Source of the DNA: Tenodera sinensis | Taxonomy: Eukaryota; Arthropoda; Insecta; Mantodea; Mantidae | Length of the DNA: 64,000 bases | Assembly (NCBI GenBank): GCA_030765045.1 | Contig: CM060962.1 | Span: forward strand, 262,584,147 to 262,648,146 | Direction: 5' to 3' | Shown here: positions 33,722 through 45,426 of the stretch, in pieces | How positions within the stretch are numbered: position 1 is the stretch's first letter | How the letters are laid out: the number at the start of each line of letters is the position of its first letter | Notes under the pieces: generated by a model | Databases searched by the model: none | Told to the model about the DNA's origin: nothing | What the model saw: only the letters and a program-made list of their open reading frames with translations | Made by a program: the position numbers and the translations under genes

Positions 33722-34580
33722 GTTGCACTCACACGAATTTCTCTACTCTTGTACTAACCATTCTTACATTCTCTTATACTTCTATCTTCTTCGTATTAGT
33801 TGAGATAAACATTTGTACAAATTATCTTATTTCTTATTTTCTTGTATGTGCAAGGGGAATATGGGAATACAGTAGGCTTTGAGCGATAGTCAACTCTTTA
33901 AAAGCTTTGAGATCCCGTTCTCTTTGGACGCTTAACGTATAGAAAAACAAATAACGATGTTCCATTTCATTAAAGTTTTAACTTTTCCGAACTTGACACA
34001 AATAACAAGCAATATCTCCGAAATGTTTCACTCTACAAAAAATGTATTCAGACATAAACTGTTTGTTTTAGCGAGATCTACATTTTTGTACCGTAAGATT
34101 TTTGTCTCTCTCTTACGCTTTACGAGTTATTCAAAAGTCTTCCAGAGTAAACAGGACTACATAGGCTATAGCCAGAAAATTCAAGATATACATTTCACTT
34201 GTCATAAAATATTTTAAACATACAGCATTTTAATCGAAGTCGTTAGAGTCATTTTCAAGAAAATCAAAATTTTCAAAAACTTTTCCGTGTAAAGGGTAGT
34301 TTAGGTTGGTGCTATTTTGTTCAAAATCTTCGTGTCGCATCCCTGAAATACATTAAACTTAGATACCACCTTTGGTTTTTAGCCGACTTTTCGTTTTTGA
34401 GTTATGTTGTCCACAGACTGACAGACTGACAGACAGACATACACATACGGAGCTTTTTCTAAAAATGCTTCCTATTGGATGCAGGGGGTTTCAAAACATA
34501 TATTTTCGGTGAAATCTCGACATTGAATTTTTGGGTGGAATACAATTCGTCCTCTACTTACCAGTAGAGAAAGTAAAATG
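33722..34580 (+). repeat. R1, full-length reference copy
   Basis: Runs from gttgcactcacacgaatttc to gtagagaaagtaa, about 855 bp. The microsatellite site here is a short cagacagacatacacatac. The inner ends ttTCTCTACT and AGTAGAGAaa are inverted copies of each other. Confidence 0.85.
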
Positions 34581-35004
34581 TTAAACATAGAGGGAAATAA
34601 TAGAAATAAGCAACTCCAAGAGGGAGGAAAAAACTGTGTGCATATCCAATTGGCGATGAGTTGGAACAGCTGCTTGCTTCCTAGCTAAGGTAATTGTGGG
34701 GGATATTGTTATCATTAATTATGTTTATTTTATTATTATAATAGGTTAATGGTGCATTTGTATAATTAGAATTGTTTGAATAAATATGAATATATTAATC
34801 TGATTGTATCTCTTCAGCTTTAGCCACACACAGTGTGCATGAAAGAACAATTAATTTACAGTAATTGGCCTAAAATTCATTAACCAGAGGCCAAAACTTG
34901 AAGAACTTATATTGTAACTCCATAATGGTATTCTTTATCCCAAAATGAATTTGAAAACGCTCTTGGTTTACCGCATAAATGTTATTCAGTTAGGAAATAG
35001 AATT
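34581..35004. other. Unassigned sequence
   Basis: AT-rich; nothing recognised. Confidence 0.35.
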
Positions 35005-35130
35005 TCGTAGTAGTATCTGCCATAGAAGTTTAGTAGCCGTAGGTAAACCTAAGACCTACAATTCAAATCCGGGCTATGGCGTTACATTCTGGAATCTCGT
35101 TCTACATCTCCAACTTGAGCCTCCTGCTGG
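35005..35130 (+). mobile_element. S2-like SINE fragment
   Basis: gccatagaagtttagtagcc head and B box attcaaatccgggctatggcg, then a tail like S2. Confidence 0.6.
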
Positions 35131-35261
35131 AATTTGCGGAATAATAATTCATTATCATCCAATGAATGTTATGTAGAACTTTTCCAATAATTTGTTACCG
35201 GTAACCCAAAATATGTCACACCAATTTGCATCGGATCGGATCTTTATTCTCTCTGTTGCGT

Positions 35262-36335
35262 ATGTACAGTAAGTGGAGGAAGTATTGTACTCCACCAAAA
35301 ATCGCGGTACCGATATTTCGCCAGAAATACATGTTTTTGTGACTTTTAATCAAAAAAAATCATTTTTAGAAAAAAGGTCCATGTGTGTGCGCATGTGCGT
35401 GCTACATAATTGTTTGTGAACAGCATAATTCAAAATCCAAAAATCGCTTGAATACCAAACCGGGTATTTAAACTTTCCGTCTTCCAAGTGTAATGGTATG
35501 AAGGTTTTCAACAATATTCTCAAACTCAAACTACCCTTTACATGCAAACTTTTTCAAAATATTTGGTGTCTCAAAAACGGCTATAACAATTTTTCCTTAA
35601 ATATCATATGTTTATCATGTTTTCGTGACATGTGAAATGTATACGAAGTGTACTCATATCTCGAATTTTTGAGGAATAGCATCTGAAGTCCTCTTTATTG
35701 CGGATGAATTTTGTATAACTGGTAAATTGTAAGATGTAGACCAAATGTTACCAACCCAAAATGTAGAATACTTTAAAACACACAACTTACGACGGATACG
35801 TAATTTTTGTGAAGTTAACCATTTCGGAAATATCCGTCGTCATAGCCTCGCATTTTAAAGTACGTATACCTTTCTCAAATTGGAAGTCGTTAGTTTAATT
35901 TCCTCTCTCTCCCTCTATCATGTAAAGAGAATTGAATTTCAAAGCAATTATTCCCCTATTCCTATTGTGTAGACTGGGAAATTGCGCCGCACCGTGGCCG
36001 AGTGGTTAGACCATTGGCCTATCAACAAAGCGGCCCTGGTTCGATCCCAGGTTATGGCATATGGGATTTGTGATGGCGCAGGGACGGTTTTCCTCCAGGT
36101 TCTCCGGTTTTTCCCGCCATTTCATTCCAGCGGTGCTCCTTTTCATTTTATACATCACCGCATTTACTAACAGCGGGTGGTAAATACTACAAAAAAGAAC
36201 CTAAAAGAAAATTGGAACAAGACAATTTTGTTAACCGTTTCTCTCGACTTTCGTTAAGTAGATAGAAAATTAAGCGATTGTAAGAATAGTTTGTACAAGA
36301 GTGAGTAGTGAAAGCAATGTGTAGTGTTTTCGTGA
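35262..36335 (-). repeat. R1 copy interrupted by a SINE
   Basis: Reverse R1 from agtaagtggaggaagtattg to about 35960. It resumes after the SINE at about 36240 (aagtagatagaaaattaagcg) and ends at tttgtacaagagtgagtagtg. Confidence 0.8.
35984..36180 (+). mobile_element. SINE family S3 (tRNA-derived), nested in R1
   Basis: gcaccgtggccgagtggtta gives a leucine/serine-type A box, and ccctggttcgatcccagg a strong B box. They are followed by gttttcctccaggttctccg, a block shared with 38276-38545. Confidence 0.82.
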
Positions 36336-37479
36336 CAAACATTCTAGATAGTAAGTTCCTGGACAACTTTTATAACAGGAGGACAAGAAAAAATCCAATC
36401 TTCGGACAACACTATGAATCGACACGCTTTGCAGTTTGGTATTCTTTGCACAAATTGCCGTTTGCAAACATCATTTATACGCCCGCACACGACCATTCCG
36501 CCACTGCAGCAGGGCTCAACGTGGTGGAAACACATGTAGATTACCTCGGTATGATATCGACAGAGGAAAGGTAATTCAAGAAGGGTGTCGACGTTGATAT
36601 GCAACGTGAGTGGAAAGCAAAAGACAAGTAGACGCAGGTTCACCCCTTCCTCACCCCTCGCGAAAAATATACTGCGGGAGGGAATAAACAGCGGGGAAAT
36701 CCTGGATCATGTCCCGACGATGCGTGAGTTAAGAAAGGCATCGATAGGAGCGAGGACATATTTTATCATCCCTCTGGCTTCAAGAAAGGGATTCACAAGC
36801 CGAATGTATGCATGTGATGACGGGATTCCACTATGTTATCCCATTTGGCTTCTTCACGAAACAGAACACCCGTAACATTCCTTCACCGTGAAATACTTAT
36901 GTATATATGGCAGACAAATTTGACTGCAAAGGATCGGATTGTCGCTTTAGAACGACAGCATTTTCTTGTTTAAGGCTGACCTTAAGAAGGATGGACAGCA
37001 ATAATGCAAGTTTACAACGTGCTCGTAAAGTATCGAAAGCCAAAGCTTTTTATCTGAGTTTACGTAAAATGAAGTTGATTTCCAATGTAATAATAAAGCA
37101 TAGATGTAAATAAAAATAATAAAATCTGCATTACTATTATTATCCTGGCATCTAGAGTCTATGCCAGGACATGTATCCATTTAGTTTATTTTTATATTTC
37201 TTTTTTAGTATTTTTTATTCATCAACTAAATACAATAAAGTATAGTTAGCTATCTAACCTACAAAAAAGAACAGCACAACAAAAACAACAACAATGAACT
37301 ACAACGCTCTAACTGGTTTAAAACGGAACAGAAAAAGTTAAATCGATAGGGACAATATTTAGTTGTTGATGTTTCATGGGATTTCTTGTTGATCCATTTC
37401 TTTTATGTCATGTTCCTCCTCTTGCAGTTATATTTGATGTGTGATGATTTTCTCTCGTTGTTGTTGAAATCTTAACGAT
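36336..37479. other. Unassigned sequence
   Basis: 36470-36870 is less AT-rich, with overlapping frames on both strands (88-99 codons), none with a known domain. 37170-37300 is T/A-rich. Confidence 0.35.
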
Positions 37480-37835
37480 CCCCTAAGTGTTCTTTCCCAG
37501 TCCCTCTCCGTGATAGCCTTCCACTCCTTGCCTTGTTATTTCCTCCATGATATGTTACTGCTTCCGCCAGGTCCTCCAATAACAGGTAATCCTCTTTCCA
37601 ATCTGTTCCATTGTGCAGTTCATCTAATATTTTAAGCATTCAGATAAAGCATGCTTCGACGTATCCTTTAGACCACATGTCAGTCATTTCTTTTTCTTCC
37701 AATTTTCTTGAAGTACGTATTATATAGTCCATATCCTGTAATATACTGGATTCCACTCAAGCTAAGTACTCCTTGATATACCAGAATTATTCTCCAGTTC
37801 TTCTTCCTTCTGTAGATGTTTCTCATTCCTTTTGC
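37480..37835 (-). pseudogene. R1-clade LINE, C-terminal CCHC region
   Basis: On the minus strand one frame gives GIQYITGYGLYNTYFKKIGR, then CGLKDTSKHALSEC (plus-strand 37636-37680), the CCHC finger with DTxEHxLFEC pattern found at the C-terminus of R1-like LINE proteins. It probably belongs with 38690-39615 upstream on the same strand. Confidence 0.68.
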
Positions 37836-37980
37836 CATTTTTTTTTTCTTTGCCTGATTACCCTCCTCTTATGTAGGACTTACATACCCTAGGGCTTACA
37901 AGCCATGCCTAGGGTCAGACGCCTGTCGGAAGCACAGGCAGCTATGGACCAGTCAGAGAGAATACTTGGAAGCGGGTGGA

Positions 37981-38035
37981 CAAAAAAAAAAAAAAAAAAA
38001 GAAAAGAAAAATAAATAAATAAACTAATAAAATAA
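37981..38035. repeat. A-rich tract
   Basis: Poly(A) of about 20 followed by gaaaagaaaaataaataaat. Confidence 0.9.
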
Positions 38036-38275
38036 ACAATAAAAAAATTAAAATAATATCTGCCAGCTATGTCCAGATACCTAATTTCTTATATCTGGAC
38101 GTAGTGTGCGGATATTTTGATTTATTGAAACTTATTGATTACAATTTGTTCACAATAGAATGTGCAGAAGTTACTAACCTAAATTAAACTAAATAACAAT
38201 AACGAAAATTAGTGATAATTTCAAGTTATATGCGATCTCAGAGTATTCATGCAATTTATTGTTCCCTAGCCGCTG

Positions 38276-38545
38276 CTATTCGTCTCGAGTAGGTGGTCCA
38301 AGTCTCATTAGGGTGTCGTTTTGGTGGTCAGTCCAGCACCAGGTATGATAGTGAGGAAGAGGATGATATGAAGTGCAGGCGAAAGGTGATATTGGAGCAC
38401 TTGGTGGAATGAGTGGTGGTGGAAACCGGTGAACCGGAGAAAACCTGCCTCGAGGTTGCTTCTTCCGCCACGAATACCACATGCGGGCCCCTGGGATCGA
38501 ACCCGGGCTGCCTAGGTGGTAGGCGAACGCTTTGCCATTGTTCAA
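38276..38545 (-). mobile_element. SINE family S3
   Basis: On the minus strand caatggcaaagcgttcgcct, then B box cccgggttcgatcccagg and the gttttctccggttcaccgg body. It lies between the two pieces of the R1-clade LINE. Confidence 0.82.
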
Positions 38546-38689
38546 TTAATATTTTACGTGTTTGCGTTTTAGTTCTGAAAGGTGTTCAAAATTCTTTCCT
38601 GCATTCTTCCATAATGCTTATTTTTGAGCAACATTAAGCTCCTCTTTGTCTAATTATTTAATCAATTGACCTTATTGCTGTGGTCACCA

Positions 38690-39615
38690 ACAATACAGGT
38701 AGTTCTTACTGCACCTATACATTAAGTAGGATTTGTACTTGAGTTCTTAAAACCCTCATATTCTTCAACAGATGTGCCCATATAACGGTACCATATCCAG
38801 TAATCCCTACTAAACTGCTTGTATGGTATGCCTTTATTGTTTTTATTGGTATTTTGAAATTCGTTGTAGCCATCGATGTCAGTTTCATCATAACTCTGCC
38901 AGCCTTTGATCTTACGCGATTAATATGCACATCATAGTCTTGCTTGCTTGTCATTTAAGTACATACCGAACCATTTAAAGACTTCCTCTCTTTTAATGTT
39001 TACATAATTTTTTTTGATCACAGGGTTTCCTTTCATTGTGACTTTAATAACATGCATGCCGATTTTTGTGGCACGATATACAGTTTAGATACTTTGCACC
39101 AAGAATTCAACTTCTCAGCTACATTCGTTATATTCGTTTCTATTTGAACCCAAATGCCTGCTTCAGTTAGTATCAGTAAATTTGCATAACCAAGTGCGTC
39201 AAGCGTTTCCTGCATAATCCCAAATTCTTTTAAAATGGCTCCAGTTAAAATGTGTCAAAATAGCGGACCTATCACTGATCCTTGTGGGCATCGTTTAGGA
39301 ATCTCTGTGGTTAGTATTACGTTTTCTCCACAAATATAAACTCTTCGATCTGCACAATAATCTTTTAAAGTAATATGTATAAGATTTAGATAATTTTTAT
39401 GTTTCATTATTTCAAATAATTGTGCCACAATAAATTTTCGAAGCCACCTCTTTGTCAAAAAATATTGCTGGTAGATACATCATTATAGTATTGTTATTTA
39501 TTGAATTTAATACTGTGTTTTTCACGTTCTCTATTGAATTGCTTTTACTTAATTTAAATTGTTCATTTGTTATGTCAACCGTTAACCTATATTTATTAAT
39601 TCTTTTATAAATCAA
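38690..39615 (-). pseudogene. R1-clade LINE reverse transcriptase
   Basis: On the minus strand, in shifting frames: RCPQGSVIGPLF (39270-39310, the G-C-P-Q-G-S-V-x-G-P RT motif), ALGYANLLILTE (a decayed ADDLLLL box, near 39180), VAEKLNSWC, then DYDVHINRVRSKAGRVMMKL and IKTIKAYHTSSLVGITGYG (38780-38940). These follow the RT-to-thumb order of R1-like LINEs. Both catalytic Asp of the ADD box are lost and several stops are present. Confidence 0.8.
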
Positions 39616-39624
39616 TTTTTGTTG

Positions 39625-39960
39625 ACTCTCTCGTGATCGATTCCCGTTGTGCTGGCCAATCTAACCTTGGGTGTTTTCGCGATTTTCCCTGATTCCCTGG
39701 TGAACTATATAGTGCGGCAAATGCCACTGTTTCTCATTTGCGTATTATGTTCCAGAGCTAAAGGATCAGGCAAGAGGACGGCGGGCGTGGAATTGGCGGT
39801 GGATTTTGCTTTGAAGAACTGTCTGCTTTAGCAGAGCAGTGTGGCGGGTCCTCAGAGAGGCCTCTCCAAAGGGAGAATTAAATCTTTGTGGGTGTGGGAA
39901 TAACGATGTAATATCTGGGCACGTTAGCAGAGCGCCCCCCCCCCCCCCCATGTCCTGAGC
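39625..39960 (+). mobile_element. SINE-like insertion
   Basis: B-box-like cgtgatcgattcccgttgtg, then gtgttttcgcgattttccctg as in S3/S4, a GC-richer body, and a 14-C run at 39936-39949. Confidence 0.55.
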
Positions 39961-40164
39961 TTCACTCCTTCCTTCTGGGGATTTTTAGAAGCTCAATGGG
40001 AGACTGCGTTTAAGTGCCAAATAAATCCGCCACCACTTCTTGATGACAATTAAGTATTTCCAGTGTTCTTCAGTGCACAAAAGCAAACATTTCAGATAAA
40101 ATAAGAGTGTAATATAAGACCGCACTTCTGTAAAATATTATTCAAAGACCTACTAATTTCACTA

Positions 40165-41008
40165 CTTTGCACACAGTAGATAGAGAATATATTGAATTCC
40201 ATTTTAAAATTCGATAACGAGATTTCACGGGAAATATATGTTTTGAGGTCTCCTTACTCTAAAAAAAGGTCATTTTTAGTAAAAAAAGGCCGGTGTACCC
40301 AGATGTGTGTATTTGAGTGTGTGCACGCGTGTGTTAAATGCCATACTGTTATTTAAGCTCAGCGTCCTGGAAGGATGCAACACCAGGATTTTAAAAAAAA
40401 TTCCCTAAAGCAAACAATTCTTTACATAAAATATTTCAAAATTTTTAAAAAATGTTGATGTCTTAAAAACGACTAACGGTATTGACTAAAATACTACATA
40501 TTTAAAATATTTTCATGACAAAAGAGACATCTATTTTGAATTTTCTGGAAATAAATGAATTTCCCTTCGTTCTGAATGACTTTGGCGCAAGTGGTTAAAC
40601 ATTAAAGCTAGAGAAAATATTAGTCTGCAAAAAATGTGGATCTCGTTAAAATACATAACTTATGTGAAATTAAAGTTATTGTAGAGCTAACCATTACCGA
40701 GATATTCCTTGATATTTAGTTTGACGTTTCAAAAACTTGTACTTCTTCTGAAATAGCTAGTGATTATGTTTTTACTTCTTGGGCATGCAAGAGGATGGAA
40801 TTTCAAAGCCATCTCAGAGTGACCAGCTCCTAAATGATTTGACTATTTTAAGCCTAATGTATTCCGTTTTCCACTTGTACTTACTTGGAAGTACAGTAAG
40901 AAATTTCTGCAAATGTTTATCTCGAGTAATATGAAACAGAAGAAAAAGCGTCTATAAGAATAATTTGTGCAACAGTAGAGAAAGTCATGTGAGTGCAACG
41001 CATCAGAA
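40165..41008 (-). repeat. R1, full-length copy
   Basis: Reverse R1 from acagtagatagagaatatat to gtagagaaagtcatgtgagtgcaacgcatc, with a short ktgtgt-type site near 40300. Confidence 0.83.
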
Positions 41009-41664
41009 TTTTGCATTTCCGCTTTGGCTTTATGTAATTTTATCATTGTAAGTTCAATACGGATATTTAGGTATAAATTTGAAATTGTATCACATCTACA
41101 ATTTTTTACTGGAATTCTGCACCACCGATACGAAAGAAAATCACAACTGCTACACACTCAGAAGTGCTAAACTTTGACCCGTCTTGTTGGAGGATGGTTT
41201 TCTCTACAAATTGGCGATACTGTTTAATATGGTAGTTTCTGTTTGTCCAAGCTACTAGGTTTATTTCCTTGCAAATACATTAATTGTTTGTTTTGTTTTT
41301 GTTTTCTTCATTTCTGCTTTGATTAGTTTATTTATGAGTTATATTTTCTAGTGTAAATAAATCTTTTCATGGAAACCGTTAAAGGTACAGAAACTGAATA
41401 TTGACTTGACAAAACGAGCGTAATTGCTATTATGGATCTATTTTTGTGTCTACCATCTTGTTTTTCTGTTATAAAATTATTGCCTTATAAATTTTAATCA
41501 AAGGAACGTATAGTTAAGGAAATATCCCTCTGTTCCTTAATAAATAAACTTATACAAAAGTAAATATGTGAACTTAGAAACCGTACATCTGCTTAGTGTA
41601 ACAGCTTTAGTGTGATCTTAAATAGTTTTTGAGAAACTGGGTCATGAGTTCAGGAAATTTAACT
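41009..41664. other. Unassigned sequence
   Basis: AT-rich. No gene or repeat recognised. Confidence 0.35.
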
Positions 41665-42180
41665 TTTATAGGTCAAAGCTTTTGATCTCTCTTAATTGTA
41701 ATAAACGTTGCAGAAATGGTTTCATTACATATTTATTTGGAGGCATGAGGTGGATACAGTAGGCTGCAGCGATAGACAAATCCTTGAAAAGTGAGTCCCT
41801 ATACGCTATGAAGTGCCATATTGTTGGCACTCCTGAGAAACAAAGGAACAGTGACTTAGTACTTATAAGTGTATGAAGGTATTGAAACATTCAATCCAAG
41901 GACAATGAATACCTCGGAAATATTAACGCCACAAGAAGTTTCTTTGTCATATATTGAGTATTTTAACGAGATTTGTGTGGTTGGTTGGTTAGTTATCTTA
42001 TGATATCTACGAGTTACACAGACGCATATAAAATTAATTCACAGTGATGAGGATTTCACAGGCCATTTGCAGAAAATTCAAGAACTACTTTTTTAGTCAC
42101 ACAAATATCTTAAACATTTCTTGATATACTCAAAATTTATTTGAGAAAATAAAAGAATTACAGAAATACGAGATCAGGAT
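41665..42180 (+). repeat. R1 copy, truncated
   Basis: Forward blocks gttgcagaaatggtttcatt, atacagtaggctgcagcgatag, cacaggccatttgcagaaaattcaag and atatcttaaacatt. Ends before the CA site. Confidence 0.68.
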
Positions 42181-42254
42181 GGTTAAAAGCCTGCGGTAGA
42201 AAAACGAGAACATATGATTAACTAATATTACCTTAAGATAATTTTCTCTAGCCG

Positions 42255-42706
42255 TAATAGTTTATTTTTATAAGTACTGTACAAACTATTCTCACACAAT
42301 ACTCTTTTTAACTACTTCATGTCAGCTAAAACAACGTTTGCAGAAATTATTTCATTTTACATTACATTGTAGGTTCACCTGGGGGTGGCTGAAGCCCTTA
42401 CATGTTGATACTGAAACTCCATTGTCTTTATATGACATTGAGAGGAACAATAGAATAGCGACCGCTTCAGAACGCAACAAAAGTATTTAAGATTTCAAAC
42501 CAATAACAATGTGTATTTTTAAAATGGCTAATGCCATAGAAAACTCTTACGAAATAAATTGTGTTTTAATGAGCTCTAAATTGTTGGCAGCTGGTTTTTG
42601 TTTACACCTTAAGGTTTTCCGGTTATGATACAAAATTCATTCAGAACTAAGAATAATGTAATCTGATTCAGAAAATTGAAACTGTACGTTTTATTAGCCA
42701 TTCAAA
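42255..42706 (+). repeat. R1 copy, left part before the Tigger-like insertion
   Basis: Forward R1 from gtactgtacaaactattctc to ttattagccattcaaa. Continues at 43664. Confidence 0.72.
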
Positions 42707-42708
42707 TA

Positions 42709-43661
42709 CAGTAGAATCCCGAAATAACGCGGTTGTTGGGGGACATGCTTTAGCCCCACGTTATAACGATTCCCTGGAATATCGAAATGTGAACTTAGAA
42801 GTGACAACAATTGATCCCCCGGAGATGGTGGAAAACATTCGTGCAGTAATAAATTGCAGTAATATACGGTAAAGTGCCCACTTTTATATTTAATTACACA
42901 GCAGTTATGCTAGGGGTGTATTCCAGACCTGCAACCGATCTTAATTTATACCAGGTGGCCCACTTGATGCGGCATTGGTGTAAGTAGACAACCCTTCGTG
43001 CACTAAAAGAGTTGCACAGCCTAACGGCGCGATTGCTGTGTAGCAGGTGATAGTTGAAGCCTGGGGAATTCCTCTCCCACTCTCTTCTCGTCCAAGCAGA
43101 ACAAAGTTCATTAACGCCACTGGCCCCCTTTAGGTTCTGTAACTCTTTTAACGCACAAAGATTTGGCTACTTAAGCCAGTGCCAGATGAAGTGGGCCAAC
43201 TGGTGCAGTACATACAATCGCACGTACCTATTTTACACTAATCTAATTTTGCACTGTCTTAAAGTAACCAGTAAATTTTGTTTGGTGACATAATTCAAGC
43301 TTTTTTTCCTCCGCGTGTTGTTTGATTGTAGCAAGATGGAGATGAATACTGTTCGTTTAATTTTGCTTTTCCATACACAGAATAATCTTGTTTATCACTT
43401 CACTAACATGCAGAATATCCTCTTCTGTATGCATGTCCTGTTACTTCGGAAAATTCTGAGCAATGGAGTGGCTACGAATGTAGCTGTCGCAGTGGCCAAG
43501 ATCCACACTAGGGACAGCGAAAAGTATACTCCAGTACCACTCTCTGAAGAAAAATTTAAGCTCGCCTTTCAAAAATAAATAGTACAAGATATTTTCGGGG
43601 GATACATTCCCCGCGTTATTTGCGGATCCGCGGTGTTTCGCTCTATTTCGGGCTTCCACTT
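42709..43661. mobile_element. Tigger/pogo-like DNA element, 953 bp, TA target site
   Basis: Ends are CAGTAGAATCCCGAAATA... and, on the other strand, AAGTGGAAGCCCGAAATA... (18 of 23 match). TA at 42707-42708 and 43662-43663 flanks it. Removing the element and one TA leaves cattcaaaTATTTTAAAC, which matches uninterrupted R1 at the same point (cataaaatattttaaac). Its subterminal text (cgcggttgttgggggac) resembles pogo/Tigger ends. An 87-codon frame at 43315-43578 has no recognised transposase motif, so it is nonautonomous. Confidence 0.82.
42951..43203. mobile_element. Inverted-repeat MITE nested in the Tigger-like element
   Basis: Arms 42951-43020 and 43133-43203, about 70 bp each, are inverted copies sharing ggcccactt, taagtag, ttgtgc and aaaagagtt. 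A second copy of one arm lies at 50252-50325. Confidence 0.75.
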
Positions 43662-43663
43662 TA

Positions 43664-43841
43664 TTTTAAACAAAGGACATTTTAATCAAAATCTTTAAGT
43701 CACTTTTGAGTAAACATAAGGAAAGAGTATTTTCCAAGATAGGGGTGTGAAATCCTGAAAGTCTTCATGTCGTATCCTTGGAAGACGCTGAACCTGAATG
43801 ACAAGTTTGGTATTGACCGGCCTTTCCTTTTAGAGTACCAT

Positions 43842-43910
<69 letters not shown>

Positions 43911-44065
43911 CACACATACACATGTAGCTTTTCTAAAATGTTTATATTCTTTTTTATTCAGGAAATCTCAAGACGTGTGCTTTCAGAGAAATCTCAATAT
44001 CGAATTTTTGGGCGGCATGCAACACCTTCTCCACCTACTTACTGTGTACTTAGTAGCGACAGTAA
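43664..44065 (+). repeat. R1 copy, right part after the Tigger-like insertion
   Basis: Resumes at ttttaaacaaaggacatttt and runs through a (CT)n site to the R1 3' end (cttagtagcgacagtaaaag). Confidence 0.78.
43845..43907. repeat. (CT)n microsatellite at the R1 microsatellite site
   Basis: About 31 CT units followed by catacacacatacacatg. Other R1 copies have CA or GT here. Confidence 0.97.
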
Positions 44066-44584
44066 AAGTAAATTGAAACAGTCCATTCATTATATAAGCA
44101 CCGAGATTTTAGAAACGAGCCAATCGGATGTTTGAAGAATGAAAATAGAAATTGGTGACTAATTGGTATTATAAATAAACACTGTAGAACAATGAACCGT
44201 GTCGTTCATCTCTTTCCGACGGAAAAATACAGATATGATTGAGGCGTAACCTGTGAAAAATTTGCTATAAACCACCATTTGTCATTTTATTTCCGGGAAC
44301 ACAATAAAATAACACGGATGAGGAGAAGACAAACACACCATGAACAATGTAGCACCGGATGTTGATCAAATATGGAATACTATACAGAGGCAAGAATGAT
44401 TTAAAACTGTTTAAATAAATGTTGCAGCAAACATCACAATACAATTATTTGGAAGCTTTAATGGTTTTTACTTCTTCAGTACTCTGTTACTGTCCATATC
44501 TGTGTGGATATGTATAGACAGCGATGGTGTAAAAAATAATATAAACAAATAAAAACAAGCGGATTGAGCGGATTGACGATTGAA
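44066..44584. other. Unassigned sequence
   Basis: Nothing recognised. Confidence 0.35.
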
Positions 44585-45060
44585 AAGCCCGGAATGTGAA
44601 CATTTATTATTGGAATTAATGGCGGGTTCCATTCCCGTGGCCGATCTTCCGGAGCTTGAGTTTCTCAGTGGTTTTCTCGGGTCACTCAGGCGCATGCTGG
44701 GAAGAATATTTACCCTACAGCCGCCGTTTCACTTCCTTGCATTTCATTTATTTCATTCTCTCTTTCCAGTCTTCGGGCTGCGCTGTCGTAGAGTTCGCGC
44801 TCTGGAAATACGGCGCTCGGTTGAGGGGAGGCACTGTAATCGGGCGGCCACTATCTCAGGGGCAATGATTGCTCAGCCGTTAGTGGCTGGTGACGGATGT
44901 TTTTGTGGCTACCTGGAACTCCGTCGGACTGGAGAACTTGCCTGCACCTGCTAAGAACCCACCTTAGTTGCTCCGCCTGTGATCAGTTTTGGCCGCCTGT
45001 AAAGTACTTTATCCTCCTTCCTTCCAGGGTCTGGCGTACAATAAGCCGTCAGCTGACTGC
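44585..45060 (+). mobile_element. SINE family S4, degenerate long copy
   Basis: B-box-like ggcgggttccattcccgtgg, then gtggttttctcgggtcactcagg (the S4 gtggtttcccc..gtcac block) and a GC-richer body with ccgcctgtgatcag. Confidence 0.6.
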
Positions 45061-45073
45061 CGGAATCCCTATG

Positions 45074-45147
45074 TGACGGACGGACGGACAGACGGACAGA
45101 CAGACAGACGGACAGACAGACAGATAGACAGACATATAGACAGATAG
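45074..45147. repeat. (GACG)/(ACAG)n tetranucleotide repeat
   Basis: gacggacggacggacagacgg units changing to acag and atag. Confidence 0.95.
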
Positions 45148-45174
45148 TGGTAGCAGTTCTAAGCTTCATTATAG

Positions 45175-45426
45175 GGTATAGGGTATACAACGGAGGAGGA
45201 GACTTCACGCACTGCAATCTACGCGAGATTTATTGTAGCTAACATCCGAAAAAAGGATGATGTGACAGAATCACTGGAGGCTACAGTCCTTAGGCATTTA
45301 GGCCGCAGGGACAACGTTAGTATCCCAGCATTGTTACGAGTAGCGCAAGAGTCTAAGTTTTCCAAGAAGCCTAAGCTTTTTGGAAAAGTTGAAACTCTAG
45401 CAGTAAACATTCTCAGAAGACACTAG
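45175..45426 (+). CDS. Unidentified open segment, possible exon
   Basis: 83 open codons between TAG (45172) and TAG (45424), with no ATG. The composition is protein-like: basic and acidic residues in mixed order, with EATVLRHLGRRDNVSIPALL in the middle and KLFGKVETLAVNILRRH at the end. It does not look like a microsatellite or R1 translation. The text tttattgtag at 45229-45238 would serve as a splice acceptor for a terminal exon. It could equally be a scrap of a TE protein. I do not recognise the family. Confidence 0.3.
   Translation, partial: GIGYTTEEETSRTAIYARFIVANIRKKDDVTESLEATVLRHLGRRDNVSIPALLRVAQESKFSKKPKLFGKVETLAVNILRRH

Noticed and set aside
35990..36060. Leu/Ser-type tRNA gene
   Set aside because: Strong B box, but it is followed by an S3 SINE body and nested in R1.
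36308..36875. Cluster of 88-99-codon frames on both strands
   Set aside because: No domains or splice signals that I could support. Left as unassigned.
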